This document shows, piece after piece, positions 34,302-42,253 of a DNA stretch of 64,000 nucleotides (positions are counted from its first letter, which is position 1; each line of letters begins with the position of its first letter). The position numbers and the translations under genes are program-made. The notes beneath the pieces were generated by a model. That model was not told the origin of the DNA, made no database searches, and worked only from the letters and a program-made list of their open reading frames with translations. Origin of the DNA: Spirochaetia bacterium (GTDB lineage Bacteria > Spirochaetota > Spirochaetia > Treponematales > Treponemataceae); NCBI GenBank assembly GCA_900767955.1, contig CAAGBC010000037.1, positions 248,001 to 312,000 on the forward strand, in the 5' to 3' direction.

Positions 34302-34363
34302 CAGATGTAAGGTGTAATATTTTGTAAATTGCAGACCTGTCGCTTAGCGGTGGGTCTTTTTTT
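34294..34363 (+). promoter_or_regulatory. leu attenuator: antiterminator and terminator
   Basis: The terminator is AGACCTGTCGC (34333-34343), loop TTA, GCGGTGGGTCT (34347-34357), an eleven-pair stem with three G-U pairs, then seven T. The competing segment CCGCTTAGC (34294-34302), overlapping the leader stop codon, pairs 8 of 9 with GCTTAGCGG (34342-34350). A ribosome stalled at the leucine codons leaves 34294-34302 free and blocks the terminator; a ribosome reaching the stop covers it. CTAAG (34276-34280) can also pair with CTTAG (34297-34301) as an early hairpin. Confidence 0.85.
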
Positions 34364-34379
34364 ATACTTGGGGGAATGT

Positions 34380-36068
34380 ATGAAAGTATCTATGAATCCT
34401 AATGGTAAATATCGTCCTTTTGAACCAATTCCAATTAAGGAACGAACTTGGCCTAACAAGGTTATTACTAAAGCTCCAATGTGGTGTTCTGTTGATTTGC
34501 GTGATGGAAATCAGGCTCTTGTAAATCCAATGGGCGTTGAACAGAAACTAGAATTTTTTGATTTGCTTGTAAAAATTGGCTTTAAAGAAATTGAAGTTGG
34601 TTTTCCAAGTGCTTCTGATACTGAATTTAATTTTTTGCGTCGCTTGATTGAAGAAAATCATGTTCCAGAAGATGTTACTTTGCAGGTTTTGTGTCAGGCT
34701 CGTGAACATTTGATTAAGCGTACTTTTGAAGCATTAAAAGGTGCTCCAAAGGCAATTTTCCATTTGTATAATTCTACTTCTCCAGCTCAGAGAAAATATA
34801 CATTCAATATGTCAAAGGAACAAATTAAGCAAATTGCAATTGACGGAATTAAATGTGTAAAAAGTTGTTTGAGTATGTCAGAAGGAACAGATATTCGTCT
34901 TGAATATTCTCCTGAAAGTTTTTCTACAACAGAAATTGATTACGCATTGGAAGTTTGTGAAGCAGTAAAAGAAGCTTGGGGCTGTTCAGCTGATAATAAA
35001 ATTATTTTGAATTTGCCTACAACTGTTGAATGTGCTTTGCCTAATCAGTTTGCAGATTCTATTGAATATTTCTGCCAGAATATTTCTGACCGTGAAAATG
35101 TAATTATCAGTTTGCACAATCACAATGACCGCGGAGAAGGCGTTGCTCAGTGTGAATTAGGTTTGCTTGCAGGTGCTGACCGCGTTGAAGGAACTTTGTT
35201 CGGTAATGGTGAACGCACAGGAAATCTTGACATTGTGAATGTTGCATTAAATATGTATACACAAGGCGTTGACCCTGAACTTGATTTTACAGATATTCAG
35301 TCAATCGCTGAAGATTATACTCGTTTTACAGGAATGCCAATTTATCAGAGAACTCCTTATGCTGGTGAATTAGTATTTACTGCTTTTAGTGGTTCACATC
35401 AAGATGCAATTCGCAAAGGAATGGCAGCTCGTGTAAATGTAGATGAAAATACATACTGGGATGTTCCTTATCTTCCTATTGATCCGCATGATGTTGGTCG
35501 CCAATATGAAGGAATTATTCGTATTAATAGCCAAAGTGGAAAGGGTGGAGCTGCTTTTATTATGGAACAAGAATATGGTGTGATTATGCCAAAAGCAATG
35601 CACACAGTGTTTGGTTCTTTAGTAAAAAATGCTGCTGATAAAGCTCAGCGTGAATTACAGAATTCAGAAATTTATGATGTATTTACACAGCATTGGATTG
35701 GTAAAAAATCTCCATTGACTTTGCTTGATATTAGCGAAACTCATCTTGAAGGTTTTGCTATTGCTGATAAAGAGCAAGTTTTGTGTAAAGGTTCTGTTGA
35801 ATGGGATGGTCAAAAATATGACATCGAAGCAAAAGGAAACGGTCCTCTTGATGCATTTGTAAGTGCATTGCAAAAAACTCCTGCTCCTAAATTTAATATT
35901 ACTTCTTTCCATGAACATAGTATTGGTAGCGGTTCTGATACAAGTGCTATTGCTTATGTTCAGATTACAAAAGAAGATGGAACTCAAGTTTGGGGCGTTG
36001 GAAAAAGTAGCAATGTTGGTAGAGCTGGTATAAAAGCTGTTGTTAGTGCGTTAAATTTCAATGAGTAA
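34380..36068 (+). CDS. leuA: 2-isopropylmalate synthase (LeuA type 2)
   Basis: A 562-residue enzyme that condenses acetyl-CoA with 2-oxoisovalerate, the first step of leucine synthesis. It begins with the type 2 hallmark KAPMWCSVDLRDGNQALVNP in the DRE-TIM barrel, has the metal motif ISLHNHNDRG at about 238-247 and the glycine-rich FGNGERTGNLD. The C-terminal 130 residues form the LeuA regulatory domain for feedback by leucine (EHSIGSGSDTSAIAYVQI). The start at 34380 has GGGGGA upstream; the frame opens at 34329 inside the terminator and is not real there. It is controlled by the attenuator upstream. Confidence 0.95.
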   Translation: MKVSMNPNGKYRPFEPIPIKERTWPNKVITKAPMWCSVDLRDGNQALVNPMGVEQKLEFFDLLVKIGFKEIEVGFPSASDTEFNFLRRLIEENHVPEDVTLQVLCQAREHLIKRTFEALKGAPKAIFHLYNSTSPAQRKYTFNMSKEQIKQIAIDGIKCVKSCLSMSEGTDIRLEYSPESFSTTEIDYALEVCEAVKEAWGCSADNKIILNLPTTVECALPNQFADSIEYFCQNISDRENVIISLHNHNDRGEGVAQCELGLLAGADRVEGTLFGNGERTGNLDIVNVALNMYTQGVDPELDFTDIQSIAEDYTRFTGMPIYQRTPYAGELVFTAFSGSHQDAIRKGMAARVNVDENTYWDVPYLPIDPHDVGRQYEGIIRINSQSGKGGAAFIMEQEYGVIMPKAMHTVFGSLVKNAADKAQRELQNSEIYDVFTQHWIGKKSPLTLLDISETHLEGFAIADKEQVLCKGSVEWDGQKYDIEAKGNGPLDAFVSALQKTPAPKFNITSFHEHSIGSGSDTSAIAYVQITKEDGTQVWGVGKSSNVGRAGIKAVVSALNFNE

Positions 36069-37125
36069 AAAGCCTAAATACAAAACAGCGTTAATTGGTA
36101 CGGGAAGAATTGGTTTTACTCTTGGTTTTGATAGAAAAAGAGAACAGCCTGCTTCCCATACTATGGCGTTGCGAAAAAACCGTAGAATAAAATTTGTTGC
36201 TGCATGTGATAATAATCAGCCTAGATTGGATCATTTTCATCGATTTGTAAAAAAGCCAATTACATTTGCTGATTGTTCAAATATGTTCGCAACAGATAAA
36301 TTTGATATTATTGTAATTGCAGTAAACGAAAATTCCCATTTAGATGTGACTTTAGATGCAATTAGAGCAAACCCAAAACTTATAATTTTGGAAAAGCCCG
36401 TTGCATTGTGTGTTGCTGATGCTTTAAAAATACAAGAAGAAGCAGAAAAATATAAAATTCCAATTCTTGTAAATCACGAACGCCGTTTTGCACAAGATTA
36501 TAAAATTGCAAAAAAATATATTGATTCCATTGGGGAACTTATTTCTGTAAATGCAAGATTAGATTCTGGTTTACGAGTTTATACTCCTAGTGAAGAAGAT
36601 TCTGGTGCCTACAGTCTTTTGCATGACGGAACTCATCTTGTTGATATTGTTTCATATTTACTTGAAGAAGAAAATGATTTATCAGATTTGGAATCAAAAA
36701 TTCTTTACAATATGAAATTGAATAATATTGTTTTTGATAAAGAAAAATCTGATGTTGTAAGATTTGTGTCTGCAAGTTTTGAAAGCCTAAAATGTCCTAA
36801 TGTGAATATCAATATTTCAGGAAAAAGCAAATTCTTTGGTTTTGAAATTGATGTCATAGGAACTTTGGGAAGAATTCGTATTGGCAACGGTATTTTTGAA
36901 TTTTACAAACGAGAAGAATCTAAATTATATTCAGGTTTTTATTCCTTGGAAAAAGATTTAAAAGTGAAGCGACCAAAGAAGACAAAGTATTTTTCCAATA
37001 TGGTAAAAAATGCAGTTGATTTTCTTGATGGTAAAGCTGAATTAAAATCTAATTTGCAAACAGGAATTAATACTTTAAGAATTTTGGAAGACATAAAAAA
37101 TCAATTAAAAAATGAATTGTTGTAG
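36061..37125 (+). CDS. Gfo/Idh/MocA-family oxidoreductase
   Basis: A 354-residue NAD(P)-dependent dehydrogenase. The Rossmann motif is ALIGTGRIGFTLGF near residues 11-24, the catalytic motif of the family is ILEKPVALCVADAL at about 108-121, and HERRFAQDYKIAKK follows. The C-terminal alpha-beta domain forms the substrate pocket. The substrate is unknown. The ATG overlaps the leuA stop by eight bases, so it is co-translated with leuA under the leucine attenuator, an unexpected partner for a leucine gene. A strong terminator follows. Confidence 0.82.
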   Translation: MSKKPKYKTALIGTGRIGFTLGFDRKREQPASHTMALRKNRRIKFVAACDNNQPRLDHFHRFVKKPITFADCSNMFATDKFDIIVIAVNENSHLDVTLDAIRANPKLIILEKPVALCVADALKIQEEAEKYKIPILVNHERRFAQDYKIAKKYIDSIGELISVNARLDSGLRVYTPSEEDSGAYSLLHDGTHLVDIVSYLLEEENDLSDLESKILYNMKLNNIVFDKEKSDVVRFVSASFESLKCPNVNINISGKSKFFGFEIDVIGTLGRIRIGNGIFEFYKREESKLYSGFYSLEKDLKVKRPKKTKYFSNMVKNAVDFLDGKAELKSNLQTGINTLRILEDIKNQLKNELL

Positions 37126-37154
37126 TTTTTGCTACATTTTTCGTTAAATAAATT

Positions 37155-37207
37155 AGGTCTGTTCTGTGGGATATTTTTTTATCTTGCAAGAACAGACCTT
37201 TTTTTTT
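37155..37207 (+). terminator. Terminator of the leuA operon
   Basis: AGGTCTGTTCT (37155-37165) and AGAACAGACCT (37189-37199) form an eleven-pair stem with a 23-base loop, followed by nine T. Confidence 0.9.
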
Positions 37208-37227
37208 ATTAAATGAATTTTATTTCA

Positions 37228-37626
37228 TTAAATATGAATATCGTTTTTAAGCCATTCAAGAACTTGTTCTACAGTTTCAAAGTGACCTTCAATTACTCCT
37301 GTATCTGATTTTTGTGTGTTCTTTTGTGTTTGAACTTTTAACATTACAGATGAACCTTCTGCAAATCCAAATGCTTTGCATCCAGCTTCTACAAATGCTT
37401 TTGTCATATCAACTAATGGGCCTACTTCATCTGGTCCAACAGGTTTCATTTTTGTACAGTCTGCAATATATGCCCATCCTGTTGCTTTCCAACCACCTAC
37501 TTTGCTTAAAACATTTTCTTTAAGCCATACTAAATCTTCAACATTTGTTTGACCTTCGCCAGCTGATAGTACAACTTTTCTACCATCGATTACTTCAACA
37601 GATTGTGTTCCGTGTATATCTTTCAT
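37228..37626 (-). CDS. Conserved hypothetical protein
   Basis: A 132-residue soluble protein. It alternates beta strands and helices (VEVIDGRKVVLSAGEGQ, GWAYIADCTKMKPVGPDEV, KAFVEAGCKAFGFAEG, HFETVEQVLEWLKND), compatible with a STAS/SpoIIAA-like alpha-beta fold, though no signature motif is present, so this is a guess. AGAGG precedes the ATG. It is monocistronic, with guaB's terminator upstream of its promoter region. No function can be assigned. Confidence 0.6.
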   Translation of the reverse strand: MKDIHGTQSVEVIDGRKVVLSAGEGQTNVEDLVWLKENVLSKVGGWKATGWAYIADCTKMKPVGPDEVGPLVDMTKAFVEAGCKAFGFAEGSSVMLKVQTQKNTQKSDTGVIEGHFETVEQVLEWLKNDIHI

Positions 37627-37696
37627 AATTACCTCTTAAAATAAATTAAGCCAAAATGACTCTTTTTTTTATTTTATAATGGAAAATTTAATCTGT

Positions 37697-37734
37697 CAAA
37701 AAAAAATGGTCTGTTAATTTTACAGACCATTTTG
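37697..37734 (-). terminator. Terminator of guaB
   Basis: On the minus strand ATGGTCTGT and ACAGACCAT form a nine-pair stem (37706-37730) followed by a long T run (37697-37705). Confidence 0.9.
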
Positions 37735-37764
37735 AAAAATTTTATCTATTGTAAAAAAACTATT

Positions 37765-39270
37765 TTATGAACGAATACTTGTGTTTCTTACAACAACATC
37801 GTGAGCTCCACCTTCTCTAAGGCTTGCAGGGCTTACTAATGTGATTTTTGCTTTTTCCTGTAATTCAGGGATTGTTACAGCACCACAGTTACACATTGTG
37901 TGAATGATTTTGCTTGTAGTTGTAGAAACATTGTCACGAAGGCTTCCTGCATAAGGAACATAACTGTCAACACCTTCTTCAAATGCCATTTTTTTCTGTC
38001 CACCAAGGTCATAGCGCTGCCAGTTTCTTGCACGGTTTGAACCTTCTCCCCAATATTCTTTTACATAACTACCGTTAATCATAAGTTTGTTTGTAGGGCT
38101 TTCATCAAAGCGAGCAAAGTAACGACCAAGCATTACAAAGTCGGCACCCATTGCAAGTGCTAATGTAATATGGTAGTCATGAACGATTCCACCGTCTGAA
38201 CAAATAGGAATATAAATTCCTGTTTCTTTGTAGTATTCATCACGAGCTTTTGCTACTTCAATAGTTGCAGTTGCTTGTCCGCGTCCGATACCTTTTTGTT
38301 CGCGAGTGATACAAATTGAACCACCACCGATTCCAATTTTAATAAAATCTGCACCAGCTTCTGCAAGGAATCTAAAGCCTTCTGCATCAACAACATTTCC
38401 AGCTCCAACTTTTGCGTTAGGCCATTTTGCGTGAATGTCTTTTAATGCGCGTGATTGCCATTCTGTAAATCCTTCAGAAGAATCAAGTGTCATTACATCA
38501 ACGCCTGCTTCAAGTAATGCAGGAACTCGTTCCATATAGTCGCGTGTGTTAATTCCAGCACCAACGATATAGCGTTTTTTATCATCAAGTAATTCAAGTG
38601 GATGTTCTTCGTGTGATGCGTAATCTTTGCGGAATACCAAGTATTGAAGATTTCCGTTTTTGTCTACGATTGGAAGCTGATTGATTTTGTTTTTCCAAAT
38701 AAGGTCGTTAGCTTCTTCTAGTGTGATTCCAACTTCTGCTTTTACTAAATCTTTTAATGGAGTCATGTATTCAGATACTTTTGAATTTCCGTCTACATGT
38801 GAAAGTCTAAAGTCTCTTTCTGTGATAATTCCAACTAATTTTCCGTCTGATTCGCCGTTTTCTGTAACAGCAACTGTGGAATGACCAGTTTGTTCAATTT
38901 TTGCAACAAGTTCATTTAATGTTTGGTCTGGTTTAATGTTTGAATCAGAAGTAACAAATCCTGCTTTGTAACTTTTTACGCGAGCAATCATTGCAGCTTG
39001 ATCTTCTATTGTCTGTGAACCATAAATAAAAGAAATTCCACCTTCTTTTGCAAGTGCAATAGCAAGTGTGTCATTTGATACAGATTGCATTACAGCAGAA
39101 ACCATAGGAATGTTCATTGTTAGTGGACATTTTTCACCAGCTTTTTTGTTATATCTTACAACTGGTGTGCTTAAAGATACGTTTGCAGGAATACAGTCGG
39201 CTGAAGTATAGCCTGGAACTAATAAATATTCGTCAAATGTGTGTGATGGTTCTTCAAAAAAGTATGCCAT
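37765..39270 (-). CDS. guaB: Inosine-5'-monophosphate dehydrogenase
   Basis: A 501-residue enzyme that oxidises IMP to XMP with NAD+, the committed step to GMP. The TIM barrel contains the IMP/catalytic loop IGIGGGSICITREQKGIGRG with the catalytic cysteine. The two CBS domains are inserted at about residues 105-220 (GHSTVAVTENGE, NQLPIVDKNGNLQYLV). MLGRYFARFDESP and the flap YVPYAGSLRDNV complete the pattern. GGAG lies about ten bases before the ATG. The gene is monocistronic, with its own promoter and terminator. Confidence 0.95.
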   Translation of the reverse strand: MAYFFEEPSHTFDEYLLVPGYTSADCIPANVSLSTPVVRYNKKAGEKCPLTMNIPMVSAVMQSVSNDTLAIALAKEGGISFIYGSQTIEDQAAMIARVKSYKAGFVTSDSNIKPDQTLNELVAKIEQTGHSTVAVTENGESDGKLVGIITERDFRLSHVDGNSKVSEYMTPLKDLVKAEVGITLEEANDLIWKNKINQLPIVDKNGNLQYLVFRKDYASHEEHPLELLDDKKRYIVGAGINTRDYMERVPALLEAGVDVMTLDSSEGFTEWQSRALKDIHAKWPNAKVGAGNVVDAEGFRFLAEAGADFIKIGIGGGSICITREQKGIGRGQATATIEVAKARDEYYKETGIYIPICSDGGIVHDYHITLALAMGADFVMLGRYFARFDESPTNKLMINGSYVKEYWGEGSNRARNWQRYDLGGQKKMAFEEGVDSYVPYAGSLRDNVSTTTSKIIHTMCNCGAVTIPELQEKAKITLVSPASLREGGAHDVVVRNTSIRS

Positions 39271-39319
39271 TTTGTCTTACACTCCTATAATTTATATGAT
39301 TTCAAAAGATTAATAGTGT

Positions 39320-39348
39320 ATTATAATTAGTTCAGACAAAAACTTCAA
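39320..39348 (-). promoter_or_regulatory. guaB promoter
   Basis: On the minus strand TTGAAG (39343-39348), a 17-nt spacer and TATAAT (39320-39325), about 50 bases upstream of the guaB ATG. Confidence 0.65.
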
Positions 39349-39445
39349 CGCATTTTATAGAATTTATTAACAATTGATGCAATTTAGTATAAATTATTTG
39401 GGATAGTACTTTACAAAAATTAATTTTTTATGTAAGTTTTGAAAA

Positions 39446-39555
39446 CCCATGAGGGAGTAGTAAGCAACATTCTACTTGATTGTTGTAACAAGTCAACATA
39501 CTGGTTCTTATACAATATAGAATCTGGCTTGTTTTAATTTGCGAGACTCATGTAT
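39446..39555 (+). promoter_or_regulatory. yybP-ykoY manganese riboswitch aptamer
   Basis: The conserved aptamer core is present: GAGGGAGTAG at 39451-39460 and GCGAGACTC at 39541-39549. The closing stem is CATGAG (39448-39453) with CTCATG (39547-39552). CAACATACTGG and AATCTGGCTT lie between, as in the family. The downstream gene is mntP, a manganese exporter, the standard target. Manganese binding stabilises the aptamer and permits transcription. A hairpin of CATGTATA with TATACATG (39549-39573) overlaps the aptamer end and may be part of the switch. Confidence 0.88.
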
Positions 39556-39596
39556 AACTTTTAAGCTATACATGTTGTCCTTTAATTTTGAATTTC

Positions 39597-39637
39597 AACC
39601 CGAATATAGCTTTTAGTTGTATTCGGGTTTTATTTTT
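39597..39637 (+). terminator. Riboswitch-controlled terminator before mntP
   Basis: AACCCGAATA (39597-39606) and TATTCGGGTT (39620-39629) form a ten-pair stem followed by a T-rich tract. It lies between the aptamer and the mntP start, so it is the probable expression platform. Confidence 0.85.
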
Positions 39638-39653
39638 ATCTTTTGGGGTTTTT

Positions 39654-40247
39654 ATGAGTTGGAATGTTGTATTTTTTGTAAACAGTTTTTTGCTTGGTGT
39701 TGGCTTAGCAATGGACGCTTTTTCTGTTTCTTTGGCAAATGGATTAAATGAACCAAATATGAAAAAATCTAAAATGATTTTGATTGCAGGGGTGTTTGCG
39801 TTTTTTCAGGCACTTATGCCAATGATTGGGTGGTTTTTAGTTCATACTTTGTGTAGTTGCTTTAGTAATTTTACAAAAATTGTTCCATGGATTGCGTTAA
39901 TTTTATTAAGCATTATTGGAATTAAAATGATTTTTGAAGGAAAGGGTGAAAATGAAAATTCAGAAGATGAGAAATCTTTAACTTTGGGAATTGGAATTCT
40001 TTTGCTCCAAGGAATTGCAACTTCTATTGACGCACTTTCTGTTGGTTGTACAATTAGTGAATATGGTTTTGTGATGGCTTTAGTTTGTGCTTTGATTATT
40101 GCATTGACTACTTTTATTATTTGTATGATAGGTTTGTTAATTGGTAAGAACTTTGGAACAAAATTATCTGGCAAAGCAAATATTTTTGGTGGAATAATTT
40201 TAATCATTATCGGAATTGAAATTTTTGTTAAAGGTGTGTTTTTTTAG
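39654..40247 (+). CDS. mntP: Manganese efflux pump MntP
   Basis: A 197-residue membrane protein with six helices. The family motif VGLAMDAFSVSLANGL lies at about 13-28, and a second copy of the motif is IATSIDALSVGCTISEYG. Conserved aspartates in these motifs bind metal. MntP exports Mn2+ and protects from manganese overload. The ATG at 39654 has GGGG at 39645-39648; a longer frame opens inside the terminator and is not used. The riboswitch upstream ties expression to manganese. Confidence 0.92.
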   Translation: MSWNVVFFVNSFLLGVGLAMDAFSVSLANGLNEPNMKKSKMILIAGVFAFFQALMPMIGWFLVHTLCSCFSNFTKIVPWIALILLSIIGIKMIFEGKGENENSEDEKSLTLGIGILLLQGIATSIDALSVGCTISEYGFVMALVCALIIALTTFIICMIGLLIGKNFGTKLSGKANIFGGIILIIIGIEIFVKGVFF

Positions 40248-40333
40248 AGTGTGTGCGAGGAGGATGATAGAATATCTGTATAAAATACTATTGGTTGGGT
40301 AAATGGATCTTTTCTACGAAATTTTATATAAAA

Positions 40334-40564
40334 ATGGTAACACCTGAAAATAAATATATTCAGGAAAAAAATGTTCATCCTGGTTTTGTAAAAGAAGTCA
40401 AAGGCAAACTTGAAAGTGGTTCTTATTGGATTGATATTGAAAATGTTGTACCTTCATATTATGCTAAGCATCCTGGTACATGGTTAATTCAAATATATTA
40501 CAAAAATCCTATAAATTCTAATACAATGGATTGTATTGGTTCAAAGTATATTGAATTGAAATAA
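40334..40564 (+). pseudogene. Small hypothetical or gene remnant
   Basis: A 76-residue frame starting at ATG 40334 (open from 40295) with no ribosome-binding site. The product (VTPENKYIQEKNVHPGFVKE, ending CIGSKYIELK) looks like the end of a beta-rich domain. An out-of-frame start MDLFYEILYKNGNT at 40303 runs into a stop right where this frame becomes convincing, as if a frameshift broke an older gene. It ends 27 bases before the next gene. I cannot name it. Confidence 0.35.
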
Positions 40565-40591
40565 GGAAAAAAATCAGGAGGAAATATTTCT

Positions 40592-41014
40592 ATGTACAAC
40601 GAAAAAGATTTAGAACTCAAAGGATTCGACTTAGGTGAACAAGGTGGCGGTATGCAATTAATTATAGCTGCTAAAACTATAAGTCCTACGGAATTTTATG
40701 TTGCTACATTGGGGAATGCTCTTCCCAAAATACAAAATTCTCCTAAACAAGATTTACCTTCAGATGAAATTATGACTGATGAGGAAATTAAAGAATTAAT
40801 TAAAAAATTTGAAAGTAACGAGTCCATTGATGAACTTAATTTATTTAAAAATGTGGAACAAACTGATGAAAATAAGAAATGGGATGATAAAGAAAAAAAC
40901 GATATAAAAATACGTTTTTTTAAATTAAGTTTTATAGAAGATGAATTAAATGCAGAAGAATATATAACATGGGAAGGAATTATCAATGTTGCAAAATTTA
41001 TGGGGTTATGTTAA
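40592..41014 (+). CDS. Small protein of a two-member family (with 41132-41425)
   Basis: A 140-residue soluble protein with AGGAGG upstream. It begins LELKGFDLGEQGGGMQLIIA, then TISPTEFYVATLGNALPK, and ends IKIRFFKLSFIEDE...EYITWEGIINVAKFMGLC. The convergent gene 118 bases downstream encodes a shorter protein with the same blocks (CFDLGEENGGKQLI, SISPTEYYVFTIG, KIRCFKLS, and a C-terminal Cys-Leu/LC). This copy has a charged insert of about 45 residues in the middle. No known domain is recognised. Tail-to-tail placement of two homologues suggests an inverted duplication. Confidence 0.7.
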   Translation: MYNEKDLELKGFDLGEQGGGMQLIIAAKTISPTEFYVATLGNALPKIQNSPKQDLPSDEIMTDEEIKELIKKFESNESIDELNLFKNVEQTDENKKWDDKEKNDIKIRFFKLSFIEDELNAEEYITWEGIINVAKFMGLC

Positions 41015-41131
41015 TAAACAAAGTGCTAGTATTACGTTTTTATTTATAATGAAATAGACGAAATTGATAAATTAATGTTGTATGGCACTTTAGATAAAAA
41101 TGATGAAATTTCAAAAGATTTAAAATATCAA

Positions 41132-41425
41132 TCATAAACAAAATAATCCAGCAATTTTAGATATTTCTTCTGGAGTTGTGAATTCTTTGACTGCGTATTG
41201 TCCATTAGGGGCTTTTGATAATTTGAAACAACGAATTTTAGTATTATTGTCTTCTTGATTAATGCTTTTGTTTTTTTGCCCATCGCCGATTGTAAATACA
41301 TAATATTCTGTTGGGCTAATAGAAATATGGTCTAAAATAAGTTGTTTTCCACCGTTTTCTTCTCCTAAATCAAAGCATTTTAAATTTATGCTGTCTGGTG
41401 ATTGGTTGTTATCAATTGTTTCCAT
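41132..41425 (-). CDS. Small protein of the same family, preceded by leader element B
   Basis: A 97-residue soluble protein. The shared blocks are CFDLGEENGGKQLILD, SISPTEYYVFTIGDG and TKIRCFKLS, with TPEEISKIAGLFCL at the end. AGGAG lies six bases before the ATG. That ribosome-binding site is the terminal part of the repeated hairpin element (copy B). The minus-strand toxin-antitoxin operon ends 193 bases upstream, so transcription may read through the element. The function is unknown. It may be a recruited or transferred gene, since its neighbours are accessory. Confidence 0.7.
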   Translation of the reverse strand: METIDNNQSPDSINLKCFDLGEENGGKQLILDHISISPTEYYVFTIGDGQKNKSINQEDNNTKIRCFKLSKAPNGQYAVKEFTTPEEISKIAGLFCL

Positions 41426-41431
41426 AGTCTA

Positions 41432-41617
41432 CTCCTATATAAAAAATCAATGAGGAAATATCAATTTCCGATTTGATTTTTTTTGCTGTTTTGTAATGAA
41501 ATGAAAAACAGCAGTTGATAAAAAGTTTGTAATGCAAACTTTAAGATAAAAACTTTCACGCTATTTTAGTGGAAGTTTTTATTCCACCTATATAAAAAAT
41601 CAATAAAAAAATATCAA
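41432..41617 (-). repeat. Repeated hairpin-rich leader element, copy B
   Basis: Read on the minus strand this copy has hairpin 1 (ATAAAAACTTCCAC...GTGAAAGTTTTTAT), hairpin 2 (AAAGTTTG...CAAACTTT), hairpin 3 (GCTGTTTTTCAT...AAAACAGC) and the terminal module (AAATCAAATCGGAAAT, then ATTTCCTCATTGATTTT) ending in AGGAG of the 41425 gene. It lacks the insert of copy A. A second partial terminal module (TTGATTTTTTATATAGGTGG) lies at its 5' side, next to the stop of the antitoxin gene. Most of its sequence matches copy A base for base. Confidence 0.85.
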
Positions 41618-42253
41618 TTACATACAAATATCTTCTACATCACAAGCAAGAACTTTACACAAAGATAGAAGTGTGTTTGCAGAGGCTTTATTTATATCTT
41701 TTGATTGATTTTCGTATTGTTGTAAAGTACGAAGATTTACGCCAGAAAGGTCAGCTAATTTTTTTTGTGTGAGGCCTGCCATTTTACGAAGTTCCTGAAG
41801 GCGAGAAGATTTTGCTTTTTCAAAGATAATCTTATTTGCAATTTCGATAAACTTTTGTTCTGGAGCTTCGTGAAGAGGATAATACATTTTGTTTATTTCT
41901 TGTGCTGGAAGATATTTTAAAATTGTTTCAAAACTTTTTCCTGAATACCACTGGTAATAAGCTAGTATCCATCCTGTCCAATATTCAGATGATCTGTCAT
42001 AATCTGTAAGTGATTTATGTTGTTTTGGTTGTAATCCAGTTTGATTGAGGATTGTTAAAACAAGTTCAGTTCCCGATATTCCACTTACATATTTTGGATT
42101 TCCGTTTTCAAAAGATTTTGAGACATTTGAATTTATAAAAAGTGATGAAAATTGATTAAGGCTAAGATTCTGTGCATGAACTGCGTAATCAAAAGCTTCT
42201 CCAAGATTTTCCATTGCATCAGATACATATTCTTTATTGTAAGCGTGAATCAT
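41618..42253 (-). CDS. XRE-type antitoxin (HTH)
   Basis: A 211-residue protein. A domain at residues 1-140 (VSDAMENLGEAFDYAVHAQN, WILAYYQWYSGKSFETILKY) is followed by a C-terminal XRE helix-turn-helix at about 148-205 (LQELRKMAGLTQKKLADLSG, NLRTLQQYENQSKDINKA). It overlaps the end of the DUF3990-like gene by 20 bases. A toxin-first operon with an HTH partner suggests that this protein neutralises the toxin and represses the operon through the palindrome in the promoter. Confidence 0.75.
   Translation of the reverse strand: MIHAYNKEYVSDAMENLGEAFDYAVHAQNLSLNQFSSLFINSNVSKSFENGNPKYVSGISGTELVLTILNQTGLQPKQHKSLTDYDRSSEYWTGWILAYYQWYSGKSFETILKYLPAQEINKMYYPLHEAPEQKFIEIANKIIFEKAKSSRLQELRKMAGLTQKKLADLSGVNLRTLQQYENQSKDINKASANTLLSLCKVLACDVEDICM

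Noticed and set aside
40250..40270. GCGAGGAGGATGAT resembling the start of the dispersed repeat
   Set aside because: Only 14 bases match and the rest of the core is missing.
40296..40564. Start of the 40334 frame at 40295
   Set aside because: It is a TTG without ribosome-binding site and gives a non-conserved start; the frame itself is kept only as a doubtful remnant.
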